Positions 19,322 to 28,128 are shown, numbered from the stretch's first letter. The stretch is DNA of 64,000 nt from Paenibacillus sp. W2I17 (GCF_030815985.1 NZ_JAUSXM010000001.1:3534001-3598000); one strand, 5' to 3'. The notes: generated by a model not told the origin, from the sequence alone. Numbers and translations: made by a program.

Positions 19322-20311
19322 ATGGAATATCGCAAATTAGGAAACAGTGGATTAACCGTCAGTGAGATTTCACTCGGCAACTGGATTACGCATGGAGCGC
19401 AAGTCGAGGATGGAATAGCAGAAGCTTGTGTGCGAACCGCATTGGATGCAGGTATTACCACATTTGATACCGCAGACGTGTACTCCAATACCAAGGCAGA
19501 ATCCGTGTTAGGACAGGCTCTTAAGGATATACGAAGAGAAAGTATTGAGCTATGCACCAAAGTCTGTCACCCAACCGGCACAGGTCATAATGACCGTGGA
19601 CTTTCACGTAAACACATCATGGAAGCCTGCAATGGTTCATTACGGCGGTTACAGACGGATTATATTGATGTCTATTACGCTCACCGTTATGACTATAATA
19701 CTCCGCTGGAAGAGACGTTTCTGGCATTCTCCGATCTGGTGCGTCAGGGCAAAGTTCATTACATTGGCGTAAGTGAATGGAACGCGGATCAGATTGCACG
19801 AGCAGCCGCTTTGGCGAGGGAACTTCATGTACCCTTTATTGCAAGTCAGCCCCAATATTCAATGTTATGGCGTGTGATTGAGCAAGAAGTCGTACCTGCA
19901 AGCGACCAAGCAGGACTTGGACAGATCACATGGTCTCCTCTTGCTCAGGGTATACTATCGGGCAAATATGCGCCTAACGCAGCATTGCCCACCGGATCAC
20001 GCGCAGCTGCTGAGGCAGGAGCACCCTTTTTCAATAAACTGGCTGGACAGTGGTTACGTGAAGATGTTCTTACCGCTGTGCAACAGCTTGTTCCACTCGC
20101 TAAAGAGATTGGTCTAACTCTTCCTCAACTCGCTGTTGCGTGGGTTCTACAACATTCGTATGTTAGTTCCGTGATTATCGGTGCATCCCGGCCGGAGCAG
20201 GTATTGGAAAATGTAAAAGCCTCCGGTGTGAAACTGGACCCTGCGATCATGACTCGTATTGATGAAATATTGAATCCATGGATTGAGCGTGATCCAGCCA
20301 AGACGGGATAG
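19322..20311 (+). CDS. Aldo/keto reductase, Kv-beta-like
   Basis: NADPH-dependent oxidoreductase (329 residues, TIM barrel). It starts MEYRKLGNSGLTVSEISLGNW. Catalytic residues are visible as D and Y in FDTADVYS (about 49-56), lysine in LCTKV, and histidine in YYAHRYD. The C-terminal VIIGASRPEQVLENVKA binds the cofactor. GGGGGG precedes the start. The position after the PocR regulator suggests a link with glycerol or aldehyde metabolism, but there are 105 bases between them and the link is only positional. Confidence 0.93.
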   Translation: MEYRKLGNSGLTVSEISLGNWITHGAQVEDGIAEACVRTALDAGITTFDTADVYSNTKAESVLGQALKDIRRESIELCTKVCHPTGTGHNDRGLSRKHIMEACNGSLRRLQTDYIDVYYAHRYDYNTPLEETFLAFSDLVRQGKVHYIGVSEWNADQIARAAALARELHVPFIASQPQYSMLWRVIEQEVVPASDQAGLGQITWSPLAQGILSGKYAPNAALPTGSRAAAEAGAPFFNKLAGQWLREDVLTAVQQLVPLAKEIGLTLPQLAVAWVLQHSYVSSVIIGASRPEQVLENVKASGVKLDPAIMTRIDEILNPWIERDPAKTG

Positions 20312-20373
20312 TTTCTTTTTTTACTACTCACAACATACTAAGTTGTACTAATCATTTACACGATAACGGAGAG

Positions 20374-20485
20374 GACAGAAAAAACCTGAAAAAGCGGAGC
20401 GTTCGCCTTTATCACCAGATTTTCCCCTTGAGAAAAGGGATCGAAAGAAATCTGGGGATAACAGCGATTGGAAGGTTGTTCTGTC
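20374..20485. repeat. Nested-hairpin intergenic element
   Basis: Outer arms GACAGAAAAAACCT (20374-20387) and AGGTTGTTCTGTC (20473-20485) enclose a perfect inner stem CCAGATTT/AAATCTGG (20415-20422, 20448-20455). A smaller CCCCTT/AAAGGG hairpin sits at the tip. The whole 112 bases can fold as one structured RNA or cruciform. It lies between the convergent aldo/keto reductase and LysR genes and could end both transcripts. The compact design looks like a member of a dispersed repeat family. Confidence 0.5.
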
Positions 20486-20510
20486 ATCGCAGTGTAAGTG
20501 TAAATAACCT

Positions 20511-21398
20511 TTAGCGCAACTCATATTCCCTATCAACAAAGTTCATAAAACGGGATACCACTTCCTGATTCATATCCGTCCGCCATGCCGTGTACAACGG
20601 TACGGAGGGCGGATTTTCTTCTAATGGAAGAAAGACTACACCCTTACGCTGGAACACATCCACCGATGACGGAACAATGGAAATGCCCATGCCCGCCGCA
20701 ACGAGATTCACAATTGTATACATTTGGATCGCTTCCTGTGTAATTCGAGGGTCTACGCCATGCTCCCCGCAATAATCCAGAACGAGACGATGGAACGGAG
20801 AACCCAGATGCCTTGGGAATAAAATAAAATCTTCATCCGCCAGTTCTCGAATTGAAACTTGAGTCTGAGAAGCCATCGGGTGATGATCTGGCAACACGGC
20901 AATCAACGTTTCCATCTGGCAGGGGCGGAACGAGACATGACGAGTATCTTCCTGATATCTCAAAAATCCAATATGGATCTGTCCGTCTTCCAGTGCCTGC
21001 AATTGTTGCGACGAAGTCATCTCACGCAACGTCAATTCAATTTGCGGATATGCAGCGCGAAATTTCCTAAGGACATCCACCATAATGCTCCCCGAAGCCG
21101 AATCCACAAAGGCTATGGTGATATGCCCGATGATGCCCTGATCTGCCTTTTGCGTAAGCTGAATGGATCGTTCGAGCTGGGCCATGATCAGTCTTGCCTG
21201 TTCCAGAAATACCGCACCTGCCGGGGTGAGACGAACCATTTTTCTGGTGCGTTCCAACAGCTTCACGCCAAGCTCTTCCTCTAAATTCTGAATCTGCTGG
21301 CTCAGCGGTGGTTGCGTCATATTTAATTTTTCCGCTGCACGGTGAAAATGAAGTTCTTCTGCCACGATGATAAAGTATCTTAACTTTCGAATATCCAT
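20511..21398 (-). CDS. LysR-family transcriptional regulator
   Basis: Regulator of 295 residues. The N-terminal helix-turn-helix is MDIRKLRYFIIVAEELHFHRAAEKLNMTQPPLSQQIQNLEEELG (about 1-44), followed by the linker helix. The effector domain (about 90-290) begins GHITIAFVDSASG, of the CynR/CatM/BenM-like group. GGAAGGAAG precedes the ATG. The divergent side holds no tightly linked target; the SUKH gene beyond its start is on the same strand. The effector is unknown. Confidence 0.93.
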   Translation of the reverse strand: MDIRKLRYFIIVAEELHFHRAAEKLNMTQPPLSQQIQNLEEELGVKLLERTRKMVRLTPAGAVFLEQARLIMAQLERSIQLTQKADQGIIGHITIAFVDSASGSIMVDVLRKFRAAYPQIELTLREMTSSQQLQALEDGQIHIGFLRYQEDTRHVSFRPCQMETLIAVLPDHHPMASQTQVSIRELADEDFILFPRHLGSPFHRLVLDYCGEHGVDPRITQEAIQMYTIVNLVAAGMGISIVPSSVDVFQRKGVVFLPLEENPPSVPLYTAWRTDMNQEVVSRFMNFVDREYELR

Positions 21399-21429
21399 AA
21401 GTCTGTTGCGCTTCCTTCCGTCTACCCTG

Positions 21430-21900
21430 TTAATTCATCTGTTCCTGAACCCAGATTGCGGACTCAGCCAGCATCGTCATCAATTCATTAAAGTCCACAG
21501 CAATTTCCCGCAGAGGAGTTTCCCCTGCATCGTGGATCAACATCAGCACCTTGCCTGAACTTTGATCCAGTATAGCCGTACTTCCTTCACCAAATCCACC
21601 AATCGGGAAAGGCTGGAGGTCAGCTGGCAGCTCGTATTCTTTCTCATATTCACGGTATACTTCCAAAAAATCGGGATAAGCCCAGCTCAGTTCTTTCACG
21701 GAATACAAGGCAGGGTCGCCGAAGTTACATGCACCGAACTCAAGTAAAAGTGCGCGATACGCTGCGGGCAGTCTCACGTTGTGCTTTTGCTCAAAATCCT
21801 CAATGCTCTGTTGTTTCTCAGGAGTACATCCATCTCCCATTGTTGTATCGTAGGCCTTCACCAAAAGATCACGAATCGGTTCCAATTCTATTGACGTCAC
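21430..21900 (-). CDS. SMI1/KNR4 (SUKH) family protein
   Basis: Protein of 156 residues with the SUKH fold. Visible parts are the N-terminal helix, then IEDFEQKHNVRLPAAYRALLLEFGACNFGD and later FPIGGFGEGSTAILDQSSGKVLML. An ATG at 21954 is open, but AAGGGGGAG stands five bases before the GTG at 21900, so the GTG is chosen. SUKH proteins are frequent immunity proteins against secreted nuclease toxins, and some have housekeeping roles. No toxin lies next to it. Confidence 0.82.
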   Translation of the reverse strand: MTSIELEPIRDLLVKAYDTTMGDGCTPEKQQSIEDFEQKHNVRLPAAYRALLLEFGACNFGDPALYSVKELSWAYPDFLEVYREYEKEYELPADLQPFPIGGFGEGSTAILDQSSGKVLMLIHDAGETPLREIAVDFNELMTMLAESAIWVQEQMN

Positions 21901-22023
21901 TTGAACTCCCCCTTTTAGGTACCTTTCTCCACTGATCAGCCGTTGTGAATTCAATAGTTCTCCTTGAAGCGCAACACCTTACCCAAACAAGAGTCAAGCA
22001 TTAAAATCAACTTCTTATCTCAC

Positions 22024-23115
22024 CTATTTACGCAACTCTTGATCCAGCCATTCCAGTGCTGCACGCAGCTTGTCCTGAGGAACTTTCTCATAACGATCAC
22101 CCGTAGACAATTCAAAGGCACAGCTGTTCCCACTTGTTTTGTTCAGATATGAAGTCATTCCTATGCCATACTGCTGAGCCATTTGCACAAGAATTGGTTC
22201 AACTTCGGCGGCAGCGAGCGCAAAGTGTACATGGAACATATTGGATACAGGTACCTCGGGCAACGTTTGTATCCCGTGACACACATTCAGTAGGAAGGCG
22301 AGTTCTTGAGCCTGCTCGTAATACAGCTCCATTTTCCCAATCCGTTCATTGAAATAATACTGAGAACTCAGAATATACGGATACAGGCCGATCAGATCGC
22401 CCCCGTGCCGACGTTTCCATACTTTCGATTCCTGCATCACATCGGGATCTCCCGCCAATATAGCCCCCGCAATACCTCCAATCCCTTTGTAAAAGGAAAC
22501 ATACACCGTATCAAACAGACTGCAAATCTCCGCAGGTGTTTTCTGATAATAGGGAGTAATCTCAAACAGGCGTGCCCCGTCCAGATGCAGCTTAATCCCG
22601 CGTTCACGGCAATAGGCCGAGATCGCTTCCAGTTCTTCATACGCCGGCAATTGCCCACCAATCTCACGTTGCGGCAGTTCCAACAGCAGACAGGCAATGT
22701 CCTGATCAAGCGCTTGTACATCTTCCAAACGAATCAAGCGATCCTTGTCCGCAAGTAAAATTGATTCAATCTGATGCAACTCTTTCAATCCGTCTTCCTC
22801 ATGGATTTCAAGATGACACAGAGGGTGGTAAGCTACTCGTTTTACACCTTTGCGGTCACACCAGATCCGTAATGCAATCTGCTGCGCCATCGTTCCACTT
22901 GGGAAAAACACCGCCGATTCCTTGCCAAGAACGTCAGCCATCTGATCCTGAAATTCTTCAATGAGTGGGCCGTTCCCGTAGTGGTCACTGAACAACTCCC
23001 CATCGATCTGGTCCAGTACGTTCTGAAGTACCTTCACTTGGCGACTGCCATGACCGCCTACAATAAAGTCTGCCTGATTAAAGGCATCAGCCAACGTTAA
23101 TGCAGTTTCTTTCAA
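22024..23115 (-). CDS. Threonine aldolase / beta-eliminating lyase family
   Basis: Pyridoxal-phosphate enzyme of fold type I (363 residues). The Schiff-base lysine is in VSFYKGIGGIAGA. The aspartate that holds the cofactor ring is in LHLDGARLFE, and FFPSGTMAQQIALR forms the phosphate cup. The family cleaves L-threonine or L-allo-threonine to glycine and acetaldehyde. The longer frame begins GTG at 23121, but AAAGGAG is better spaced to TTG at 23115. Its substrate may be another beta-hydroxy amino acid. Confidence 0.87.
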   Translation of the reverse strand: MKETALTLADAFNQADFIVGGHGSRQVKVLQNVLDQIDGELFSDHYGNGPLIEEFQDQMADVLGKESAVFFPSGTMAQQIALRIWCDRKGVKRVAYHPLCHLEIHEEDGLKELHQIESILLADKDRLIRLEDVQALDQDIACLLLELPQREIGGQLPAYEELEAISAYCRERGIKLHLDGARLFEITPYYQKTPAEICSLFDTVYVSFYKGIGGIAGAILAGDPDVMQESKVWKRRHGGDLIGLYPYILSSQYYFNERIGKMELYYEQAQELAFLLNVCHGIQTLPEVPVSNMFHVHFALAAAEVEPILVQMAQQYGIGMTSYLNKTSGNSCAFELSTGDRYEKVPQDKLRAALEWLDQELRK

Positions 23116-23139
23116 GATCACTCACTCCTTTATAGTGCA

Positions 23140-23163
23140 TGTTCATAAACGGACTTTTGAACA
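23140..23163. repeat. Short hairpin related to the 62.7-kb repeat
   Basis: TGTTCATAA and TTTTGAACA form an inverted repeat. On the minus strand the 5' side reads TTGTTCAAAAGTCCG, close to the end TTGTTCAAAAAGTCTG of the longer element at 62728-62834. It may be a shortened copy, or simply the terminator of the LysR gene that ends at 23169. Confidence 0.4.
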
Positions 23164-23168
23164 AGCTC

Positions 23169-24029
23169 TTACAGTTCTGGTTCTGTAATAATCTCAACCA
23201 AAGCGCTGAGCGCACTAGATATATGTTCACCACGGGAATACACAAATCCTACTTCCAACCGGCAATAGGGATCAGGCAAAGACATCACCGCGATCTCGCC
23301 TCTTAATTCTGCTTTGGTAACCGAAGAACGTGGCAGCAATGATACACCGAGCCCGGCAGATACCCCATTCAGAATCGTGTCCAGTGTTCCATATTCCATG
23401 ATGTTAAGCGTGTGGATACCCTGATCTTTCAAAAAGGATTCCGCCTGATCGCGATGAGTGCATCCGATCTCAAAAAACAACATCGGCCTGGACAATAACG
23501 TGTACATCTCATGTACTCCAGGTTCAGCGATCAGCACCAATTCTTCGTCATACATCTTCATATAGTTCAGCTCAGGATGATCAATCGGGCCATATATTAA
23601 GGCTCCATGCAATTCATGTTGAATGACCTTCTGGTTCAGTTCATGGGTCCCACCCGTGACAAGCGAATGCTGTACCTCCGGGTAGCATGAAGTATATTCA
23701 GCCAAGAGCGGCGTCAGAAAAGTAGAAGCTGCTGTCTCTATGGCACCTAGACGAAGCATGCCCGCTGGTGGGTTACCCACTTGTGTGGCCTGCTCTGCTT
23801 CATATAATAATTCCAATATTCTATCCGCATACCCAAGCAGGTTCTCTCCTGCTGGTGTAAGCGACATCCCTCGATTGGAACGATGAAATAGCGGTACTTG
23901 CAGTTGAGTCTCCAACTGTTTAATCCGTGTTGTTACATTGGACTGCACATAATTAAGTGAGAGCGCAGCTTTACTGATACTACCTTCGCGGGCAACCGCC
24001 TGAAATATTTTCAAATCACCTGCATCCAT
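23169..24029 (-). CDS. LysR-family transcriptional regulator
   Basis: Regulator of 286 residues. The helix-turn-helix DLKIFQAVAREGSISKAALSLNYVQSNVTTRIKQLE is at about 5-40, with a periplasmic-binding-like effector domain (about 90-286). CAGGTGAT precedes the ATG. It is transcribed away from the quinone-reductase-like gene at 24211, separated by 181 bases. The usual LysR arrangement would make that gene its target. Confidence 0.93.
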   Translation of the reverse strand: MDAGDLKIFQAVAREGSISKAALSLNYVQSNVTTRIKQLETQLQVPLFHRSNRGMSLTPAGENLLGYADRILELLYEAEQATQVGNPPAGMLRLGAIETAASTFLTPLLAEYTSCYPEVQHSLVTGGTHELNQKVIQHELHGALIYGPIDHPELNYMKMYDEELVLIAEPGVHEMYTLLSRPMLFFEIGCTHRDQAESFLKDQGIHTLNIMEYGTLDTILNGVSAGLGVSLLPRSSVTKAELRGEIAVMSLPDPYCRLEVGFVYSRGEHISSALSALVEIITEPEL

Positions 24030-24210
24030 ACCCTGATCACCTGCTCGTCGTTATATCGGCATTCTGCATCATCCGATTCATGCAAAGTGCTTATCTATTA
24101 TTTTCATTGATACTGACAATCATTTTTGTTCATTTTACGTGAATCTGCTCCGTCTGTACAATGAGGCTCAGTAGTGAATTCTGGCTACACAGACAGGAGG
24201 AATATTGAAC

Positions 24211-25200
24211 ATGAAAGCTATTGTCCATTCGGCCCAGAGCGGCCTTGCAGGTCTTCAATATACAGAGTCAATCTCTCGGGCACCAGAAGCCGGGGAAGTG
24301 CAGATTCAATTAAAATCCGCTGGAATCAACCATCGGGATCTATTCATCATGGCAGGACGCGGAACCCAGGATACCCCGCTCATTCCCGCTTCCGATGGAG
24401 CAGGTATTATCGTAGCGATTGGCGAAAGCGTAAGAGGGTTCGCGATAGGAGATGAAGTCATTGTCCATCCTACGCTCGGTTGGGAACATGCATCTGAAGT
24501 GCCGACCGTACCCGATATTGTTGGTGGCCCTACGGATGGAACGCTCGCGCAATATATAACGTTGCCTGCTGCAAATGCCCTGCCTAAGCCAGCTCACCTA
24601 TCCTGGGAGGAAGCAGGAGTGCTGCCCCTTTCAGCGCTGACGGCCTATCGCGCCTTATTCACTCGCGGCGTATTGAAGCAAGGTGAACATGTCCTTATTC
24701 CCGGCATTGGCGGTGGTGTAGCGACCTATGCTCTGCTCATGGCGGTTGCGGCTGGTGCAAAGGTGACCGTCACCTCCAGAAGTGAAACCAAAAGAAATGA
24801 GGCACTGCGCTTGGGTGCTACCCATGCACTGGATAGTCATGCCGATTGGTGTATGCAGAACGATATGGAACCTGTGGACATCATCTTGGATAGCATCGGA
24901 CAAGCCATGTTCCCAAAATATTTTGATATAATCAGACCAGGTGGACGTATCGTGATGTATGGTGCAAGTTCGGGGGATGATCTGACCGTACCAATTCGCT
25001 CTATCTTCTTCCCGCAGATCAGTCTGATCGGCACCTCTATGGGCAGCCGTGAGGAGTTTATCCAGATGCTGCAATGGGTGGAGCAACATGATATACATCC
25101 TGTAATTGATGGCGTATATCCACTGCAAGACGTAGCAAAAGCATTCGAACGCATGGAAAACGGCGAGCAGTTTGGTAATCTGGCTATCCTTATGGAGTGA
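24211..25200 (+). CDS. Zinc-binding-type / quinone oxidoreductase (MDR family)
   Basis: Medium-chain dehydrogenase/reductase of 329 residues. The GroES-like part has INHRDLFIMAGRG and PLIPASDGAGIIVAIGESV. The nucleotide-binding part has VLIPGIGGGVATYALLMAVAAGA (about 150-172). The four structural-zinc cysteines are absent, so it is nearer to NADPH:quinone reductases than to alcohol dehydrogenases. AGGAGG lies ten bases before ATG 24211; the in-frame TTG at 24205 would be too close. The divergent LysR gene is its likely regulator. Confidence 0.9.
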   Translation: MKAIVHSAQSGLAGLQYTESISRAPEAGEVQIQLKSAGINHRDLFIMAGRGTQDTPLIPASDGAGIIVAIGESVRGFAIGDEVIVHPTLGWEHASEVPTVPDIVGGPTDGTLAQYITLPAANALPKPAHLSWEEAGVLPLSALTAYRALFTRGVLKQGEHVLIPGIGGGVATYALLMAVAAGAKVTVTSRSETKRNEALRLGATHALDSHADWCMQNDMEPVDIILDSIGQAMFPKYFDIIRPGGRIVMYGASSGDDLTVPIRSIFFPQISLIGTSMGSREEFIQMLQWVEQHDIHPVIDGVYPLQDVAKAFERMENGEQFGNLAILME

Positions 25201-25266
25201 CATCTATTTTGAGATGGGCCTTCATGAATTGTTGAAAATTGATTTACGATAATGGGGTGAATTCAT

Positions 25267-25557
25267 CTGACCCGTCTCGCTAAACGTATACTAATTGTTC
25301 TTGTTGCTATTATCATTGTGGCCCAAATTCCTATGATAAAAGAAACCTTAGCCCGAGGAGTTACTACGTTATATGTGGAGATAAAGTATCCCGAACATTC
25401 CTTTCAATTCCAAGACTTCAACTACGAGTCTCATTTCGGGAACTATATCATTTCATATACTGATCAAGACGAACAACGCATTAGTCTGATGCTTGAGCCC
25501 AAATTGTTTCCGGTGCTCATTACGTATGATCCTTTGAATCAGCCCATGAAAGACTAG
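25267..25557 (+). CDS. Small secreted or membrane-anchored protein
   Basis: About 96 residues. The frame opens after a stop at 25258. GGGGTGA (25254-25260) is placed six bases before a CTG at 25267, which would give an N-terminus LTRLAKRILIVLVAIIIVAQIP, a convincing signal or anchor segment. The first standard start in frame is GTG at 25318, which would cut this segment off. The rest (FQDFNYESHFGNYIISYTDQ) resembles small DUF3139-type extracellular proteins. Function is unknown. It is first in a row of three small genes. Confidence 0.6.
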   Translation: MTRLAKRILIVLVAIIIVAQIPMIKETLARGVTTLYVEIKYPEHSFQFQDFNYESHFGNYIISYTDQDEQRISLMLEPKLFPVLITYDPLNQPMKD

Positions 25558-25593
25558 TTAATTCACGCTATGAATCATTCAGGAGGTATCGAT

Positions 25594-25812
25594 ATGGACA
25601 ATCGATTACATTTGGTAGAATTGGTTCGAAAACTGATGGAATCTAAAGGGACGGAAGCCGAGTTGGATGACATGTTAACGGAGCTACAGCAGCAGGTTCC
25701 ACATGCGGAGATCAGTAATCTGATTTTCTGGGATGATCGAGACCTGACGCCTGAACAGATTGTGGAAGAAGCCTTGACTGCCCGTCCAATCATTCTTCCA
25801 CCCCAATCATAA
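25594..25812 (+). CDS. Colicin-E-type bacteriocin immunity protein
   Basis: Protein of 72 residues matching the colicin/pyocin DNase immunity family (Im2/Im7/Im9 fold). The pattern is helix 1 LVELVRKLMES, acidic helix 2 TEAELDDMLTELQQQVPH, the toxin-facing ISNLIFWDDRDLTPEQIVEEAL, and a closing RPI. In Im proteins helix 3 carries DLIYYP; here the counterpart is NLIFWD. AGGAGG is well placed for ATG 25594, so the in-frame ATG at 25570 is rejected. No nuclease toxin is adjacent. The neighbouring small genes have no recognised role. Confidence 0.72.
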   Translation: MDNRLHLVELVRKLMESKGTEAELDDMLTELQQQVPHAEISNLIFWDDRDLTPEQIVEEALTARPIILPPQS

Positions 25813-25839
25813 TATTCTTCAGGAGATGAACGATAGGAT

Positions 25840-26055
25840 ATGTCTGACATGTCTGATTTAAATCATAATAACAACAATGAACACCCTGATTTTAACGGAA
25901 TCAGCGGAGGAGAAAAACTACAGGCACTTCGTGATCTGATCGAACTAACCGATAATCACCTTACTCAGCAAGTTCTCGCTATTGGCATGGATACACATGA
26001 AGAGGATCTCATCCGTATCGAAGCATGGCGAGCTTCATTCGAAACAAGGAAGTAA
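25840..26055 (+). CDS. Small protein of unknown function
   Basis: 71 residues, acidic, with an asparagine-rich start (LNHNNNNEHP) and two predicted helices (GEKLQALRDLIELTDNHLTQQVLAIG and EEDLIRIEAWRASFETR). AGGAGAT lies upstream of the ATG with rather long spacing; the second ATG at 25849 is possible. It begins 27 bases after the immunity-like gene and is probably cotranscribed with it. I do not recognise it. Confidence 0.55.
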   Translation: MSDMSDLNHNNNNEHPDFNGISGGEKLQALRDLIELTDNHLTQQVLAIGMDTHEEDLIRIEAWRASFETRK

Positions 26056-26140
26056 TAATCAATAAACCAAGTTTACCCTCCCCAATTTCCATAATTTCGT
26101 TATAATGGTAAGCAAGACACCATGTTATTGGAGGAGAATT

Positions 26141-26929
26141 ATGGAAACGGAAGCTTTACGCAACGTGGAACAACTAGCTCTGAAGAAACACAAGATTTAC
26201 AAACAAAGTTTAATCAGGTACCTCGCACGCTCCATGCTGGCCAGTATGTTTATCGGATTCGGCGTCATCGTGGCGTTTAAGACAGGTAACTTCTTTTATA
26301 TGGAGCAGTCCCCGTTTACCTATCCGATGGCGGCAATTACGTTTGGCGCGGCCATCATTCTGATCGCCTATGGCGGGGGTGACCTGTTCACGGGCAATAC
26401 GTTTTATTACACGTATGCGGCGCTGCGCAAGAAACTGCGCTGGTTCGAAGTGATCAAGCTGTGGATTGCGAGTTATAGCGGTAACCTGATGGGCGCAGCT
26501 GTGTTTGCCCTGTTAATCTACCTGACCGGATTGTTCGACTCGTCCCAGGTGAACGGTTTTCTGTTAAGCGTGGTAGAACACAAAATGGAAGTTCCAACCA
26601 TGCAGCTCTTTTTCCGGGGAATCCTGTGTAACTGGCTTGTATGTATGGCGTTTTTTGTCCCGATGTTCATGAAGGAGAATGGAGCCAAAATGTTTGCCAT
26701 GATGCTCTTTGTGTTCTGCTTCTTCATCTCGGGATATGAGCACAGCATCGCCAATATGTGTACGTTCGCGATTGCACTTGTGCTGAATCACCCGGGGACG
26801 ATCTCATTTGAAGGTGTGCTTCACAACCTGGTTCCCGTGACCTTGGGTAATCTGGTGGGTGGTGTGCTGCTGATGGGCTTCATGTATTATGCGGTGAACA
26901 AACCGTTTCTGGATGAAGAGACGCATTAA
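26141..26929 (+). CDS. Formate/nitrite transporter (FNT) family channel
   Basis: Pentameric membrane channel for small anions such as formate or nitrite (262 residues, six helices). Family features are the N-terminal helix ARSMLASMFIGFGVIVAFKTGN, GGGDLFTGNTFYY, a half-membrane loop with FRGILCNWLVCMAFF, FISGYEHSIANMCTF and TLGNLVGGVLLMGFMYY. GGAGGAG sits just before ATG 26141; the longer frame from 26105 is rejected. It stands alone, and a TATAAT at 26101 may be its -10. The anion is not clear from sequence. Confidence 0.9.
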   Translation: METEALRNVEQLALKKHKIYKQSLIRYLARSMLASMFIGFGVIVAFKTGNFFYMEQSPFTYPMAAITFGAAIILIAYGGGDLFTGNTFYYTYAALRKKLRWFEVIKLWIASYSGNLMGAAVFALLIYLTGLFDSSQVNGFLLSVVEHKMEVPTMQLFFRGILCNWLVCMAFFVPMFMKENGAKMFAMMLFVFCFFISGYEHSIANMCTFAIALVLNHPGTISFEGVLHNLVPVTLGNLVGGVLLMGFMYYAVNKPFLDEETH

Positions 26930-26998
26930 TCTCTGGCAAAAAAAGCCCTCCTTCCGGCCCGGTCCTTCGACCGTGGCTAATCGGTAAGAAAAAACCAA

Positions 26999-27046
26999 AA
27001 CACCCCGGCAACCTTCCATCTCAGCGAGAAGGTTGCCGGGGTGTTT
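26999..27046. terminator. Bidirectional terminator
   Basis: A 17-bp perfect stem AACACCCCGGCAACCTT and its complement around a 13-base loop, flanked by A-rich sequence on the left and TTTCT on the right. It separates the convergent FNT and WXG-type genes. Confidence 0.85.
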
Positions 27047-27095
27047 CTCTATGGGCAGGCTCACGGATAAGCCGCCTGCGAATCCCATCCGTGGC

Positions 27096-28082
27096 TTAGA
27101 AGTAATCCCGCCACGGAGTATATTCAATTTCGTTGTCGCCGCGCGTGACCACGATCATATTTTCCATTTTGCCCGTTTCCTTATTGGTACGGTAGATCAT
27201 CGTACGTGTCTCGCCTTCTTCCGGCACAGAGAACAGGAACTTGTCCGCGACGAGGGATGAACCGAGTCCTGTCGCATGTTCGGTGAAGGCAGAGCCCGTC
27301 TTGCTTGTGAGCAGCAGACCAATGCCGTAGGCTGTAGCCGTTTGTGCCACTTTGCCAAAGAGATGCTCGCCTTGACTGGTCGTGTGCGTTTGCTCCGAAT
27401 ACTTATACTTTTCCGTATCTTTGGTATAGTCCACCACATTGCCCTGTTTATCCAGACTGATGCTAGTCGTTTCTCCCTTGTCACTTTTCACCTGATACGT
27501 ACCCACGATGGAATCCTCGGTAATTTTCACCGTCTTGCCCGTATTGGGGTCAGTCTGATAGATTACATCTTCATACTGAAGCCGAATGATGTTCATGCTG
27601 GCCTGAATCTGCTGCGCCAGTTCTTCGTCACCCATCTCTTTGGCTTTCTTCAGCATTTCCTCATAGTTCTGATATTTCTCGGCATCCTTCTCATCCCATT
27701 CATCCATGTTCTTTGGTGGGCCTGACGTTTTGTCTAGATCATCGCCTTTATTTTTGCTCATGGTTGATAGCGCCCGCGCTGCGGTCAGCGCCGTCATGAG
27801 GGCCTGGCTCACCGCCTCTTCATCCGTCGTGCGGAAACGCTCGGCAATTTTCTTAAGCTCCGACTGAATGGACAGCACCAGTTCCAGAACAGATTTCATC
27901 GTGCCTTGAGCCGTTGAATAATCGTTATAGAAGCGTTCCCGTTCCATCCCATCCCAGTTGCTGCGCATGAAACTCATTTTGCCGTCCAAAGTGGACATGA
28001 ATCCCGATAATTGCTGATGTGCCTGAGCGAACTGCCCACTGACCGTCTCCAGTTGTTCCGGTGTCACCTTAATTTGTGTCAT
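27096..28082 (-). CDS. WXG100-like N-domain protein, putative type VII substrate
   Basis: 328 residues. The first 95 look like a WXG100 helical hairpin: QLETVSGQFAQAHQQL, then NWDGMERERFYNDYSTA with the W-x-G turn, then a second long helix. Such domains mark Esx-type (type VII) secretion substrates. The middle is charged and helical (about 115-165). The C-terminal part (about 185-328) is strand-rich with a hydrophobic TATAYGIGLLLTS and no toxin motif I recognise. The GTG at 28091 is rejected for ATG 28082, which has GAGGAG upstream. No immunity or secretion genes are adjacent. Confidence 0.65.
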   Translation of the reverse strand: MTQIKVTPEQLETVSGQFAQAHQQLSGFMSTLDGKMSFMRSNWDGMERERFYNDYSTAQGTMKSVLELVLSIQSELKKIAERFRTTDEEAVSQALMTALTAARALSTMSKNKGDDLDKTSGPPKNMDEWDEKDAEKYQNYEEMLKKAKEMGDEELAQQIQASMNIIRLQYEDVIYQTDPNTGKTVKITEDSIVGTYQVKSDKGETTSISLDKQGNVVDYTKDTEKYKYSEQTHTTSQGEHLFGKVAQTATAYGIGLLLTSKTGSAFTEHATGLGSSLVADKFLFSVPEEGETRTMIYRTNKETGKMENMIVVTRGDNEIEYTPWRDYF

Positions 28083-28128
28083 CCTGCACACTCCTCACCC
28101 TGGTCATTTATAACTGATGGTCTATCCA

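Noticed and set aside
25570..25593. Upstream ATG of the immunity-like gene
   Set aside because: AGGAGG lies between it and ATG 25594 and is correctly spaced only for the latter.
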